In this document: piece by piece, positions 23,570 through 32,760 of the stretch
Position numbering within the stretch: the stretch's first letter is position 1
Layout: each line of letters opens with the position of its first letter
Source: Minicystis rosea
GTDB taxonomy: Bacteria > Myxococcota_A > Polyangia > Polyangiales > Polyangiaceae
Length of the DNA: 64,000 bases
Assembly (NCBI GenBank): GCA_001931535.1
Contig: CP016211.1
Location: 6,059,573 to 6,123,572, forward strand
Reading direction: 5' to 3'
The notes under the pieces: model-generated
What the model was told of the DNA's origin: nothing
The model's input: the letters and a program-made list of their open reading frames with translations, nothing else
Databases searched by the model: none
Program-made: the position numbers and the translations under genes

Positions 23570-25012
23570 TCAGATCCGGATCGTCTTCCAATCCCCCGTG
23601 CGGAACTTCCAGCTCATGATGCTCGCCAGCGCCAGCATGTAGATCACGCCCGCGCTCCACAGGCCCATGAGGCCCAGATCCAAGCGGATCCCGAGCAGCC
23701 ACGCGAGCGGCACGAGGCACGCGAAGTGGAGCACGAACTCGGCGATGGCCACGAAGCGCGTGTTGCCCGCGCCGAAGAGCGCCTGCGTCACGATCATGCC
23801 GACGGCGAGGAGCGGCGTGCACACGCCCATGAGACGAAGCGGCCCGAGCGCCACCTTCCGCACCATCTCGCTGTGGCTCGCAAACGCGAGCACCTGGGGC
23901 GCGAAGATGCCCTCGAGCAGACCGATGACACCGAAGATCAGGAGCCCGAGCTTCACCGACACCCAGCCGAAGCGCTCGGCCTTGTCGGGCTCGCGCTCGC
24001 CGAGCGACTGCGCCACCAAGGTCGCCGTCGAGGTGCCGAAGGCGAGGCAAGCGGTGATGGTCAGCTTGAGCACGCCGACGATCACCATCGTCGCCGCGCC
24101 GTTGACCGGCTCGTTCACGCCGCACGCGCCGGCGGCGATGCCCGTGGGGTGGATCACGTCGAGGCGGTTGGCGATGCGTGCGAAGAGACCGAATCCGACC
24201 ATGCCGACGATGGTGGCGACGCCGCTCGGGATCGCGAGCCGCACGATCGACCAGGTGAGGCCGCGATCGAGCTGCTTCACCGAGAACGGCTGGAAGCGCT
24301 TCCGGTACTCCGGGATGATCGCGAAGCTCACCATGATGAGGAGGCCCACGTAGGTGGACACGAAGCCCGCGACACCTGCGCCGGCGATCCCCATCCGCGG
24401 CAGGCCGAGCGCCGCGTTGCCGAAGATGAGCAGGTAACAGAGCACCACGTTGAGCACGTTCATCACCCCCGCGGAGACGAGGTGGATGTGCGTCTTGCCG
24501 ATGCCGTCGAAGAAGGCCTTGAAGGCGAAGGTCGTCGCCATCGAGGTGACGCCGAGTAGCCGCCACTTGAGGTACGCGAGCGCGGCCGTGTACGCGCCGC
24601 CGCCCTTCGCCAGGAGCAGCCCGACGATGTGCGGCATCGCCAGGTAGCCGAGGACGGAGAAGATGATGCCCGCGACGAGCGCGAAGAATGCGGCGTTGGC
24701 CAGCACCGCGCCAGCGTCCACGTCCTTCTTCTCGGCGAAGCGGCGCGCGGTGAAGGCCTGCGTGCCCACGGAAATCGCGCTGAGCGAACCGCCGAAGAGC
24801 CAGAGGACGATGAGCGACGGGAGCAGCGCCGCGTGCGCGTTCGACGACTCCGGGCAGGGTAGGCGCGCGAAGAAGACGACGTCGATCTCGTTGACGGCGC
24901 TCTGCGAGAGCATCGCGAACACCGTCGGCAGCGCGAGCCGCAGGATGACCTTGTGCGGAGGCCCCGAGGTGACGAGGTTCGATCCGGGCGCGGGGAGGGC
25001 GATTTGGGCCAT
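23570..25012 (-). CDS. MATE family multidrug/metabolite exporter
   Basis: 480 residues from the ATG at 25012; the frame is open to 25198 but that part is Arg-rich and not protein-like. About 12 hydrophobic helices are arranged as two similar halves, each starting with an amphipathic stretch (RLALPTVFAMLSQSAVNEID and RLAIPSGVATIVGMVGFG), the hallmark of the MATE fold. The proteins expel cationic drugs or metabolites in exchange for sodium or protons. The Pro-rich position on helix 1 (ALPTV) is kept. Substrate unknown. A 301-base region separates it from the divergent Ser/Thr kinase. Confidence 0.88.
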   Translation of the reverse strand: MAQIALPAPGSNLVTSGPPHKVILRLALPTVFAMLSQSAVNEIDVVFFARLPCPESSNAHAALLPSLIVLWLFGGSLSAISVGTQAFTARRFAEKKDVDAGAVLANAAFFALVAGIIFSVLGYLAMPHIVGLLLAKGGGAYTAALAYLKWRLLGVTSMATTFAFKAFFDGIGKTHIHLVSAGVMNVLNVVLCYLLIFGNAALGLPRMGIAGAGVAGFVSTYVGLLIMVSFAIIPEYRKRFQPFSVKQLDRGLTWSIVRLAIPSGVATIVGMVGFGLFARIANRLDVIHPTGIAAGACGVNEPVNGAATMVIVGVLKLTITACLAFGTSTATLVAQSLGEREPDKAERFGWVSVKLGLLIFGVIGLLEGIFAPQVLAFASHSEMVRKVALGPLRLMGVCTPLLAVGMIVTQALFGAGNTRFVAIAEFVLHFACLVPLAWLLGIRLDLGLMGLWSAGVIYMLALASIMSWKFRTGDWKTIRI

Positions 25013-25313
25013 CGAGTCGGGGCGGTATACAACGCGCCGGCCCCCGATCGAGAGAAATGCGTGGGCGATGACGTTCGCGCGCCGCCGTCCCGAGCGAGTC
25101 AAGACAAAAGCATTCTTCGTGGGGAGCCCCGTTCTGGGTGCCCGCGGCCAACGCCCCGTCCCTCTCCGCCTCGTTCGCGACTTTCGTCCCTCCGCCACGT
25201 CTTCACGCTCCTCGCGTGGATCGCGGGCGGAACGAGGATGACGACGAAGGGTTCCAGAGCGGGGATCGAACGGCGTACAATCGCCGTGCGGCGGGGATGG
25301 CGAGGACCAGCGA
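25013..25313. other. Divergent intergenic region, 301 bases
   Basis: It lies between the start of the MATE gene (minus) and the start of the Ser/Thr kinase (plus), so it should hold both promoters. I could not identify convincing -10/-35 pairs or an operator palindrome. Confidence 0.5.
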
Positions 25314-26513
25314 ATGAGTGAGCAGCAACGCTATCGCGTCATCAAGCGCCTGGCGTCGGGCGGTATGGCCGAGGTGTTCGTCGCCGAGAGCGCGGGCATC
25401 GAAGGCTTCCGGAAGCAGGTCGCGATCAAGCGGGTCCTCCCGCAGCTCTCCAAGAAAGAGCAATTCATCGCGATGTTCCTCGACGAGGCGCGCCTCTCGG
25501 CGCACCTCTCGCACTCCAACGTCGTCAGCGTCTTCGACATCGGCGTCGGCGACGGGACGTACTTCATCGTCATGGAGTACGTCGAGGGCGCCGATCTCAA
25601 GGCCGTGATGGATCACGCCAAGAAGACGGGCCTCAACATCCCGGTCGAGGTGGCGGTCTACGCCGCCACGCGCATATGCCAAGGCCTCGCCTACGCGCAC
25701 GAGCTCCGCGATCGCGAGGGCAAGCCGCTCCAGATCATCCACCGCGACATCACGCCGGCGAACGTGCTCATCACCCGCTACGGCGAGGTGAAGATCGTGG
25801 ACTTCGGTCTCGCCAAGGCGTCGAGCCAGCTCGCCGAGAGCGACGCCGGCGTGATCAAGGGCAAGTTCGGTTACCTGGCCCCCGAGACGGTGCTGGAAAA
25901 GCCGGTCGATCAGCGCGTCGACGTGTTCGCCGTCGGCATCATCCTCTGGGAGATGCTCACCGGGCGGCGCCTCTTCCTGGGCGAGACGGATTTCCAGACC
26001 GTGCGCCAAGTGCGCGACGCGGTCGTCCCCTCGCTCCCGCAGATCAACCGCGCCGTCCCTCCCGAGCTCGACGAGCTCGTCCGCCGCGCGCTCGCCCGCG
26101 ATCCCGACACCCGCTATCAAACGGCGCGCGATCTCTGCCGCGATTTGACGCGCTTCCTCTACCGCTTCGGCCGCCCGGTCGGCGACGACGACGTGGCCGA
26201 GCTCGTCCAGCGCGCCGTCGGCGTGAGCACGGCCGCCCCCGTCGACGGCGTCAAGAAGATCGCCGAGATGATCGATCTGGTGCTGCTCGAGTTCCGCTCC
26301 CTCACGAAGGAAGATCAGGAAGGCGGCGGCACCCCGAATTTCGCCGAGGAGCTGAGCTTCCAATCCTCCCCGCCGCCGCCCAACGACGACATCGACGGCG
26401 ACGCGGAGCTCGGCAGCCTCGCCGATGAATTGGAAGGCCCCGATCCCGTGCCCACCGCGCAGGAAGACTCCTCGTCCGTGGCCGGGTGGTTCCGCGGCCT
26501 GATCTCGCGTTAG
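25314..26513 (+). CDS. Soluble Ser/Thr protein kinase
   Basis: 399 residues. Kinase domain at about 7-285: KRLASGGMAEVFVA, lysine in VAIKRV, HRDITPANVLI, DFGLAKA, and GKFGYLAPE in place of the usual GTP/TxYMAPE segment. The HRDITPAN variant (ITP instead of LKP) is common in myxobacterial kinases and keeps the catalytic Asp and Asn. The remaining 115 residues are acidic and Pro-rich, with no membrane helix, ending in a short amphipathic stretch SVAGWFRGLISR that could dock to a membrane or partner. It converges on the hydroxylase gene at 26564 over a 20-bp palindrome. Confidence 0.92.
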   Translation: MSEQQRYRVIKRLASGGMAEVFVAESAGIEGFRKQVAIKRVLPQLSKKEQFIAMFLDEARLSAHLSHSNVVSVFDIGVGDGTYFIVMEYVEGADLKAVMDHAKKTGLNIPVEVAVYAATRICQGLAYAHELRDREGKPLQIIHRDITPANVLITRYGEVKIVDFGLAKASSQLAESDAGVIKGKFGYLAPETVLEKPVDQRVDVFAVGIILWEMLTGRRLFLGETDFQTVRQVRDAVVPSLPQINRAVPPELDELVRRALARDPDTRYQTARDLCRDLTRFLYRFGRPVGDDDVAELVQRAVGVSTAAPVDGVKKIAEMIDLVLLEFRSLTKEDQEGGGTPNFAEELSFQSSPPPPNDDIDGDAELGSLADELEGPDPVPTAQEDSSSVAGWFRGLISR

Positions 26514-26520
26514 TCGATGA

Positions 26521-26540
26521 TGGGGCCGCCGGCGGCCCCA
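26521..26540. terminator. 20-bp perfect palindrome between convergent genes
   Basis: TGGGGCCGCC and its exact reverse complement meet at 26530/26531, 7 bases after the kinase stop and 23 bases before the reversed stop of the hydroxylase gene. It can form a hairpin on either strand. There is no T run on the plus side, so it may work as a bidirectional pause or RNA-end structure rather than a classic terminator. Confidence 0.5.
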
Positions 26541-26563
26541 ACGTGCTCAGCGCTGGTTGTGGA

Positions 26564-27694
26564 TCACCCCGCGAGCACGCGAAAGCCCACGGCGAGCGCC
26601 GCGATCGACGAGAGCCGCACCACCTCGAGCGGCTTCGCCCAACGCTTCCCTTCGAGCAGCCCGCCGCACGTCACCAGCGTCAGCACCACCAGCGCGCCGG
26701 CCGCTGCCATCAGCCGAGGCGGCATCGTCTCGCGCGCGAACATCAGCACCGACATCGTGGCGAGGGCCAGGCCGAACTGCACCACCGCGTACACCGGCAT
26801 CCCCTTCGGCGCCTTCGGATCGTACTTGGGCCTCTGCAGATACGATCCATCGGCCACCCCGGGATAAGGCGCCACGCCCTCCGGTACCCACGCGGGCGAC
26901 GCGAACCACATCCACACTTTGTCCGAGAACCGCGGCGCCGCAGCGCTCGCACGCGCGAGCGCAATCAGCGGCTCGATCTGCGCCCACAGGGGATTGAAGC
27001 TCTCGAACGGCTTCACCACCCCATAACGACACGGCTCCTCCTCACGCGCGAAGGTGCCGAAAATCCGGTCCCAAATGATGAAGATCGCGCCGTGGTTCTT
27101 GTCGAGGTACTGCGGATTCACCGCGTGGTGAACCCGATGGTGGCTCGGCGTGTTCAGCCACTCTTCGAGAAAGCCGAGCTTGGGCACGAGCTCGGTGTGA
27201 ATCCAGAATTGATAAAGCGTGCTGATGGCGTTCACCGACGCGAAGACGAGCGGCGGCACGCCGAGGAACGCGAGCACGACGTAGAAGATCTGCGCCGTGT
27301 AGCTGGTGAGCACCGCCTGCCGCAGCGCCACCGCGAGGTTGTAGTCCTCGCTCTGGTGGTGCACCACGTGCGCGGCCCAGAGGATGTTCACCTCGTGGCT
27401 GAGCCGGTGCCACCAGTAATAGAGGAAGTCGACACCGATGAAGGCGATGACCCACGACGTCGCCGGCGAGCTCCACGTCACCAAACGAAAGTGCTCGTAG
27501 ATGTACGTGTATCCCGCGATCACCGAGCCCGCGAGGAAGAGCAGGGAGACCTGCTGAATCATCCCGCAACCGATGTCGGCGAGCGCGTCCGCGAGCCGAT
27601 AGACGGAGCGCCGGCGGGTGCGCGCGACCGCGAGCTCGAGCGCGATCAACACGAAGAAAAACGGCACCGCCAGGGCGATGTAACTGGCTCTCAT
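26564..27694 (-). CDS. Sterol desaturase / fatty acid hydroxylase family membrane enzyme
   Basis: 376 residues with about seven hydrophobic helices. The three histidine clusters that hold the di-iron centre of this superfamily are present in order and spacing: HRLSH near residue 97, HVVHH near 109, and HHRVHH near 187. The enzymes insert oxygen or a double bond into sterols, fatty alcohols or alkyl ethers; the length and the long C-terminal membrane part after the last cluster resemble alkylglycerol monooxygenase more than C-5 sterol desaturase. Some myxobacteria make sterols and ether lipids, so either substrate is plausible. The Tyr-rich helix near residues 40-70 and the ER-type layout are normal for the family. 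Electron donor not encoded nearby. Confidence 0.85.
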   Translation of the reverse strand: MRASYIALAVPFFFVLIALELAVARTRRRSVYRLADALADIGCGMIQQVSLLFLAGSVIAGYTYIYEHFRLVTWSSPATSWVIAFIGVDFLYYWWHRLSHEVNILWAAHVVHHQSEDYNLAVALRQAVLTSYTAQIFYVVLAFLGVPPLVFASVNAISTLYQFWIHTELVPKLGFLEEWLNTPSHHRVHHAVNPQYLDKNHGAIFIIWDRIFGTFAREEEPCRYGVVKPFESFNPLWAQIEPLIALARASAAAPRFSDKVWMWFASPAWVPEGVAPYPGVADGSYLQRPKYDPKAPKGMPVYAVVQFGLALATMSVLMFARETMPPRLMAAAGALVVLTLVTCGGLLEGKRWAKPLEVVRLSSIAALAVGFRVLAG

Positions 27695-27801
27695 GCGGCA
27701 AGTCGCTCCCAGCCGCCATCATACGAGGCTCGCTGCGAATCGCCATGTGCTCCCGCGGAGCACACCACGGCACGCGCGATGACCTCCGCGCCTCGGTTCG
27801 A

Positions 27802-27846
27802 GATGTGACCGAAAGAGCGTCGCGTAGCAGCTTGGCCGGTCACATC
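27802..27846 (-). terminator. Hairpin immediately after aminopeptidase stop (copy 1 of a repeated element)
   Basis: On the minus strand the stop TGA is followed after one base by GATGTGACCG, a 25-base loop and CGGTCACATC, a perfect 10-bp stem. A second copy of the same element follows phnA at 47807-47844, also directly after its stop. Confidence 0.6.
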
Positions 27847-27847
27847 G

Positions 27848-30531
27848 TCAATACTTCTTCAGGAACGACGTCAGGCTGGGCTCGTGCACCCTTCGCTGCG
27901 CGTTGCAGAGCGTGATTCGCTCCACCGCCTTGGCCAGGTTGCGCGGCCCGCCGACGAGCTTTTCGATGCGTGGCGTGAAGAACGCCTTCACGTCGGCGAG
28001 GTGCGCTTCGTCGCAGAAGGGATCGGCGAGGGTTGGCAGATCGCCGTGGAGCGGGCTCGGCATCTTGGCCAGCACCGCATCGTAACGTTGCTTCACGAAA
28101 TCGAAGGCCACGTCGGCGACGCGATCATCCTGCCAGAGCAGCTCGACGCCGAGCCGTGGATCGAGCGTCTCCCCGAGGAACACGCCGAGCGCCGCGCGCA
28201 CCAGGCCCGGATCGCGGAAGCTCGAGAGCGCCCGCACGATGTTCTGCCGGCGGGTTTGATCCTGCGTCTTCGCGAGCTCCGCGACGAAGCGATCGAAGAG
28301 CCGCCGATCGCCGTGCCCCGCGGCCACCGCGAGCACGGCCCCCACCATGTCCGGCGGCACCGCGGACGCGTCGTCGAGCCAGCGCCCCGCGAGCGCCTGC
28401 GCCTCCGCGAGCAACGCCGCATCCTCCCCGCGATCGGCGGCGCTGCGGAGGAGCGACGGGCGCAGCATGCGTGTGCGCTCGTCGTCGCTCGGCTTCGGCA
28501 ACCAGCCGATGGCGTGCGCCCGCGCGCCGAACGCCTTTTGCACGAAGCGCGCGAAGCTCGGCCGCAGCGCGGGCGGCACCATGGGATCACGAACGGCGGC
28601 GACCAAACCCAAAGCCCCTTCGAGGATCTCCACCGAAGGATCCTTGGCGAGCTCGGGAACACGCGCGAGCACGTCCGCGGCCGGCACGTCACCGCGCGCG
28701 AGCAGCGCCCCCATGTCGCGCAGCACGCCCACGCGCTCCGCCCCCGAGAGCCGCGCAAAGCCTTTGCGGAAGAGCGCCTCGAGCGCCAGCGGCCCATACC
28801 CACCATGGTAATAGCCGGCGTCTCCCGCATTCAGCATCACCCAATCGGGGCACGCCTTCGCGCCCTCGATGGCCACCTTCGCCTCACGCTCCTTGAGCAG
28901 CGTGCAAGCGCGTCCTTCGCTCTTCCCCGCCCCCAGCGATAGCACACGGGGATCTGCCACGACGCCTCCGACGACCCCGGCGATCCCGCCGGTAGATAGC
29001 GCTGCTGCGACAGCGAGAGCCGCGCCTCGCCCTTCTTTCCCGGCGTACAGGCGAGCTCGGCGCGCACGAGCGGCACGCCCGGTTGATCGAGGAACGTCGT
29101 GAACGCCGGCCCGATCTCCGCGCTCGTCTCCGCCCCCACGGCCGCGAGGAAATCGGCCGACGTCGCATTCCCATGCTGGTGCGCGCCCAGATAACGCTGC
29201 ACGCCTCGACGAAAACGCTCTTCCCCCACATAGGATTCGAACATGCCAATCACGGCAGCACCCTTGTTGTAGGTGATGTCGTCGAAGGCATTCTGGATGT
29301 CGTCGTTGGACGTGATCGCCTGGCGAATGCGGCGCGCGCTCACCAGCGCGTCACCGTTCATGGCGCCCGACGTGCTCTGGGCGCGGGCGATCTCCCAGCG
29401 CCACTCGGGCTTGAAGGGCACGAGGATCTTGTCCTCCATCCAGGTGGCGAAGGCCTCGTTGAGCCAGACGTCGTCCCACCAGGCCATGGTCACGAGATCG
29501 CCGAACCACTGGTGCGCCATCTCGTGCGCGGTGACGGCCACGAAGCCCTGTTGGAAGCGGGGCGTCTCCTCCTCCGACCGTGCCAAGAGGAGCCTCTCGG
29601 AGCACGTGATGAGCCCTGCGTTCTCCATGGCCCCGAACGAGATCAGGTGCGGCACCGCCGCGAGATCGAGCTTCTCGTACGGATACGGCGTCCCGAAATA
29701 CGCCTCCAGCCGATCCAACAATTGAGGCGCCGTCTTCACCGCATAAGCCGCGCGCGCCGTGCGCCCTTTGGGCGTGGCGATGCGAATCCGCGTCTTGTTC
29801 TTGCCCGCGCTCCCCGCGTCCACCACATCGAACGGGCCCACCGCGAACGCCACGAGATACGAGGGCAGCGGCTTCGTCTCGGCGAAGCGCACCACCTTCA
29901 TGCCATCTTCCTTCGTCTCCGACAGCGAAGGCGTGTTGGAGAGCGCCACATCCCCTTCGGGGACACGCAGCGTGAGCTGCCAAGGCACCTTGTACGAAGG
30001 CTCGTCGAAGCACGGGAAGGCCCGCCGCGCCTCGGTGTTCTCGAATTGGCTGAACACGTACGACGCGCCGTCCTCCTTCTCTTCGAAGACGCCGCGATCG
30101 TCCTTGTCGCTGATCTTGCCGCCGTACGCGACGTGGAGCCGCGCCGCGCCCGCGGGCACGCTCTCCGTGAAGGCGAAGCCCACGAAATCGTCGCCGTCGG
30201 GCACCACGCGCGCGGAGAGCTTCCGTCCGCCCACCGACAGGTACGCCTCACGCACGCTGATCTCGGTCGCGTTCAACCACACGATCGACGTCGGCTCCGC
30301 GATCGTGAGATCGATGTCGACCACGCCGTCGATCGTCCCGCGCGCGGCGCCGATGGTGATCGTCGCCGCGTAGCGCACCGGCGCTGCGGTCTTGGGCAAG
30401 CGCAGCGTGGGCGGGCTCGGCGCCGGCGCGGCGGCCGTGGCCGTCGCGGGCGGAGGAGCTTCGACCGGCGGAAGCGGCTCCGCGCTGCAGGCGGCCGCGA
30501 GCAAGACGACGGGCAGGAGGCGGCGAGGCAT
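27848..30531 (-). CDS. M1 family aminopeptidase lipoprotein (frameshifted near 28930)
   Basis: The start at 30531 gives a lipoprotein signal (LLPVVLLAAAC). The N-terminal beta domain is followed by the zinc catalytic domain with SFGAMENAGL, HEMAHQWFGD and the third zinc Glu in WLNEAFATW. Downstream comes the ERAP1-like helical C-terminal domain, but in another frame, ending at 27848. The break lies in the G/C runs at 28925-28934: with one more base the frame continues from IPVCYRWGRG into KSEGRACTLLKERE and the protein is 894 residues, normal for M1 aminopeptidases. It removes N-terminal residues from peptides; as a lipoprotein it would work in the periplasm or at the cell surface, perhaps on prey or scavenged peptides. 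No other peptidase is next to it. Confidence 0.88.
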
Positions 30532-30644
30532 GGGGGATCGGCCAATAGCACCGTGACCTCACCGCGATAAGCGAGGCCTCGCACTTCCCGACGACGGGTT
30601 CCGTTCGCGCCCCTCGGGCTTGCCGCGTTACCCTCGTGGTGTCG

Positions 30645-31643
30645 ATGTCCGCTTCGTCGCACGATCCACGATCCGCCGCACGACGCCTCGCACGGGACCC
30701 ACGCGCCCGCGCTCTCCTCGCGCTCGCGGCGGTGCTCGTGATCGGTTGTGCATTCCACGGAGATGGGGCGTTCTTCCGCTGGAGCACGCATCGAGATCTG
30801 CTCCGCGAGATCTCCGTCATTGGCATTCTCGCCTGCGGCATGACGCTGGTGATCCTCTCCGGGGGCATCGATCTCGCGGTCGGCAGCGTCCTCGCCCTCT
30901 CCGCCGTGAGCTTCGCGTGGCTCACCATTCCGCACGGCTTCGGCGCGCTGCCCGCGCTCGCGGGCGTGATCGCCGTGGGCCTCGCCGCCGGATCCATCTC
31001 GGGCCTCCTCGTGGCGCGCTTCCGCCTTCAACCCTTCATCGTCACGCTGGCGATGATGGTCTTCGCCCGCGGCCTCGCCAAACGCCTCTCCGGCGGCACC
31101 AAGGTGAGCGCCTTCGCCGCAGGATCGAGCGGCGTTCCCGCCATCTTCGATCAACTCGACGCGCGCGTCCTCGGCGGCAACGTCGCCGTGGTCACGCTCG
31201 TCTTCCTCGCCTGTGTCGCCGTCACCGCCTTCATCCTCCGGCGCACCCGCCTCGGCCGATATCTCTACGCCGTGGGCGGCAACGCCGAAGCGGCGCGCTT
31301 CTCCGGTGTTCCCGTGCCGCGCGTGCTCGGCGCCGCCTATGCGCTCTCGGGCCTCTTCGCGGCCATCGCCGGCATCTGCCAAGCCGCGCAGGAGACGCAT
31401 GGAGATCCGGAGACGGCCATGGGCTACGAGCTCGACGCCATTGCCATGGTGGTCATCGGTGGAACGAGCCTCTCCGGTGGCCGCGGCGGCATCGGCCTCA
31501 CCCTGATTGGCGCGCTCACGATCGGATATCTCCGAAAGATACTGAGCCTCAACGCCTTCAGCACCGACTCCCGCCTCATGCTCACCGGCGCCATCATCGT
31601 CGGCGCGGCCCTCTTCCAACGAGGCCGCGGCTCCGCGTGGTAG
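30645..31643 (+). CDS. Sugar ABC transporter permease (RbsC type), system 1
   Basis: 332 residues from the ATG at 30645; GTG codons at 30636 and 30639 are alternatives. About 9-10 hydrophobic helices with the family signatures ACGMTLVILSGGIDLAVGS near residue 60 and the cytoplasmic coupling motif around GGTSLSGGRGGI, followed by a C-terminal helix pair. Belongs to the ribose/xylose/galactose permease family that pairs with an RbsA-type double ATPase. The ATPase is not in this cluster: the next genes are a binding protein and an isomerase. The only RbsA-type ATPase in the window is on the other strand at 38005-39507, so system 1 may share it. The start lies 114 bases from the divergent aminopeptidase. 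Confidence 0.9.
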   Translation: MSASSHDPRSAARRLARDPRARALLALAAVLVIGCAFHGDGAFFRWSTHRDLLREISVIGILACGMTLVILSGGIDLAVGSVLALSAVSFAWLTIPHGFGALPALAGVIAVGLAAGSISGLLVARFRLQPFIVTLAMMVFARGLAKRLSGGTKVSAFAAGSSGVPAIFDQLDARVLGGNVAVVTLVFLACVAVTAFILRRTRLGRYLYAVGGNAEAARFSGVPVPRVLGAAYALSGLFAAIAGICQAAQETHGDPETAMGYELDAIAMVVIGGTSLSGGRGGIGLTLIGALTIGYLRKILSLNAFSTDSRLMLTGAIIVGAALFQRGRGSAW

Positions 31644-31789
31644 GGTTCAGCCGATGTCCTCTTCGGCGACGACGACGACGCGGACGCATAGCCGCGCGTC
31701 ATCGCGCACGGCAGCACGGCCGCACGGCATTGACCGAGCGCCGCTCGGCGTGCTTGCCTCAGCGCGACCCGGAAGGAGGGGCCAGAGCC

Positions 31790-32755
31790 ATGATGATACG
31801 TCAGGTCGTAACGCCGCTGCTCCTCGCCGCGATGGCCCTCTCTCCTTGCGCGTGCAGCAAGCCCTCCGCGGGCGGCAAGCGGCACGCGGGCACGGCGGAG
31901 GATCCGTTCGTCATCGGCATGAGCCAATGCAACCTCGGCGAGCCTTGGCGCGCGCAGATGAACGAGGACATCCGGCGCGCGGCCGAGAAGCACAAGAACG
32001 TCAGAGTCGTCTTCAAGGACGCGCAGAACGACTCGCTCACGCAACGCACCCAGGTGGCGGAGCTCGTCGATCAGAAGATCGATCTGCTCATCATCAGCCC
32101 CAAAGAGGCAGCCCCGCTCACGCGCCCCGTCGCCGAGGCGTACGACAAGGGCGTCCCGGTCATCGTGCTCGATCGCGCCGTCGAAGGGGACAAATTCACC
32201 ACCTTCATCGGCGCCGACAACAAGCGTATCGGCCGCGAGGCCGGCCAATGGATCGCGCGCACGCTCGGCGGCAAAGGCAACATCGTCGAGCTCAAAGGCC
32301 TCATGACCAGCACCCCGGGGCAAGACCGGCACGCGGGCTTCATCGAAGGGCTCGATCTCGGGAAGAACCCCGGGCTCAAAATCATCTTCGACGCCGACAT
32401 GCAATGGCTCGAGCCGAACGCGCGGCGAGAGATGGAGTCGGCGATGGCGCGGGAGCCGCAAATCGATCTCGTCTACGCGCACAACGATCCCGGCGCACAC
32501 GGCGCCTTCCTGGCGGCCAAGGCCGCGGGCAAGCCCATGAGGTTCGTCGGCATCGACGCCCTGCCGCACGAAGGTGTGGAGTACGTCAAACAAGGCATCC
32601 TCGACGCCACCTTCCTTTATCCGAGCGGCGGGCCGGAGGCGGTCGAGCTCGCGCTCGACGTCCTCGCGGGCAAGCCGGTGCCCAAGAAGATCGTGCTCGG
32701 AACCAGGATTTACACCAAAGAGAACGCCGCCCGCGGGGGCGAGGAGATCCGGTGA
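31790..32755 (+). CDS. Sugar-binding lipoprotein of ABC transporter, system 1
   Basis: 321 residues; ATG at 31790 with GGAAGGAGGGG just upstream. The signal peptide ends in a Cys (ALSPCACS), so it is a periplasmic lipoprotein. The mature part is a ribose/xylose-binding type 1 fold: FVIGMSQCNLGEPWR at the first strand, DLLIISPKEAAPL, VPVIVLDRAV, FIGADN, and the closing VKQGILDATFLYPSGG. The Trp of EPWR and the Asp of VLDRA are the usual sugar-stacking and hydrogen-bonding positions. The gene lies 146 bases after the permease and 5 bases before the isomerase start, so the three form one operon. Confidence 0.9.
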   Translation: MMIRQVVTPLLLAAMALSPCACSKPSAGGKRHAGTAEDPFVIGMSQCNLGEPWRAQMNEDIRRAAEKHKNVRVVFKDAQNDSLTQRTQVAELVDQKIDLLIISPKEAAPLTRPVAEAYDKGVPVIVLDRAVEGDKFTTFIGADNKRIGREAGQWIARTLGGKGNIVELKGLMTSTPGQDRHAGFIEGLDLGKNPGLKIIFDADMQWLEPNARREMESAMAREPQIDLVYAHNDPGAHGAFLAAKAAGKPMRFVGIDALPHEGVEYVKQGILDATFLYPSGGPEAVELALDVLAGKPVPKKIVLGTRIYTKENAARGGEEIR

Positions 32756-32760
32756 CCACC

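Noticed and set aside
24970..24990. GAGGTTCGATCCGGGC as a tRNA T-arm
   Set aside because: No matching acceptor, D or anticodon arms around it; it codes for the MATE N-terminus.
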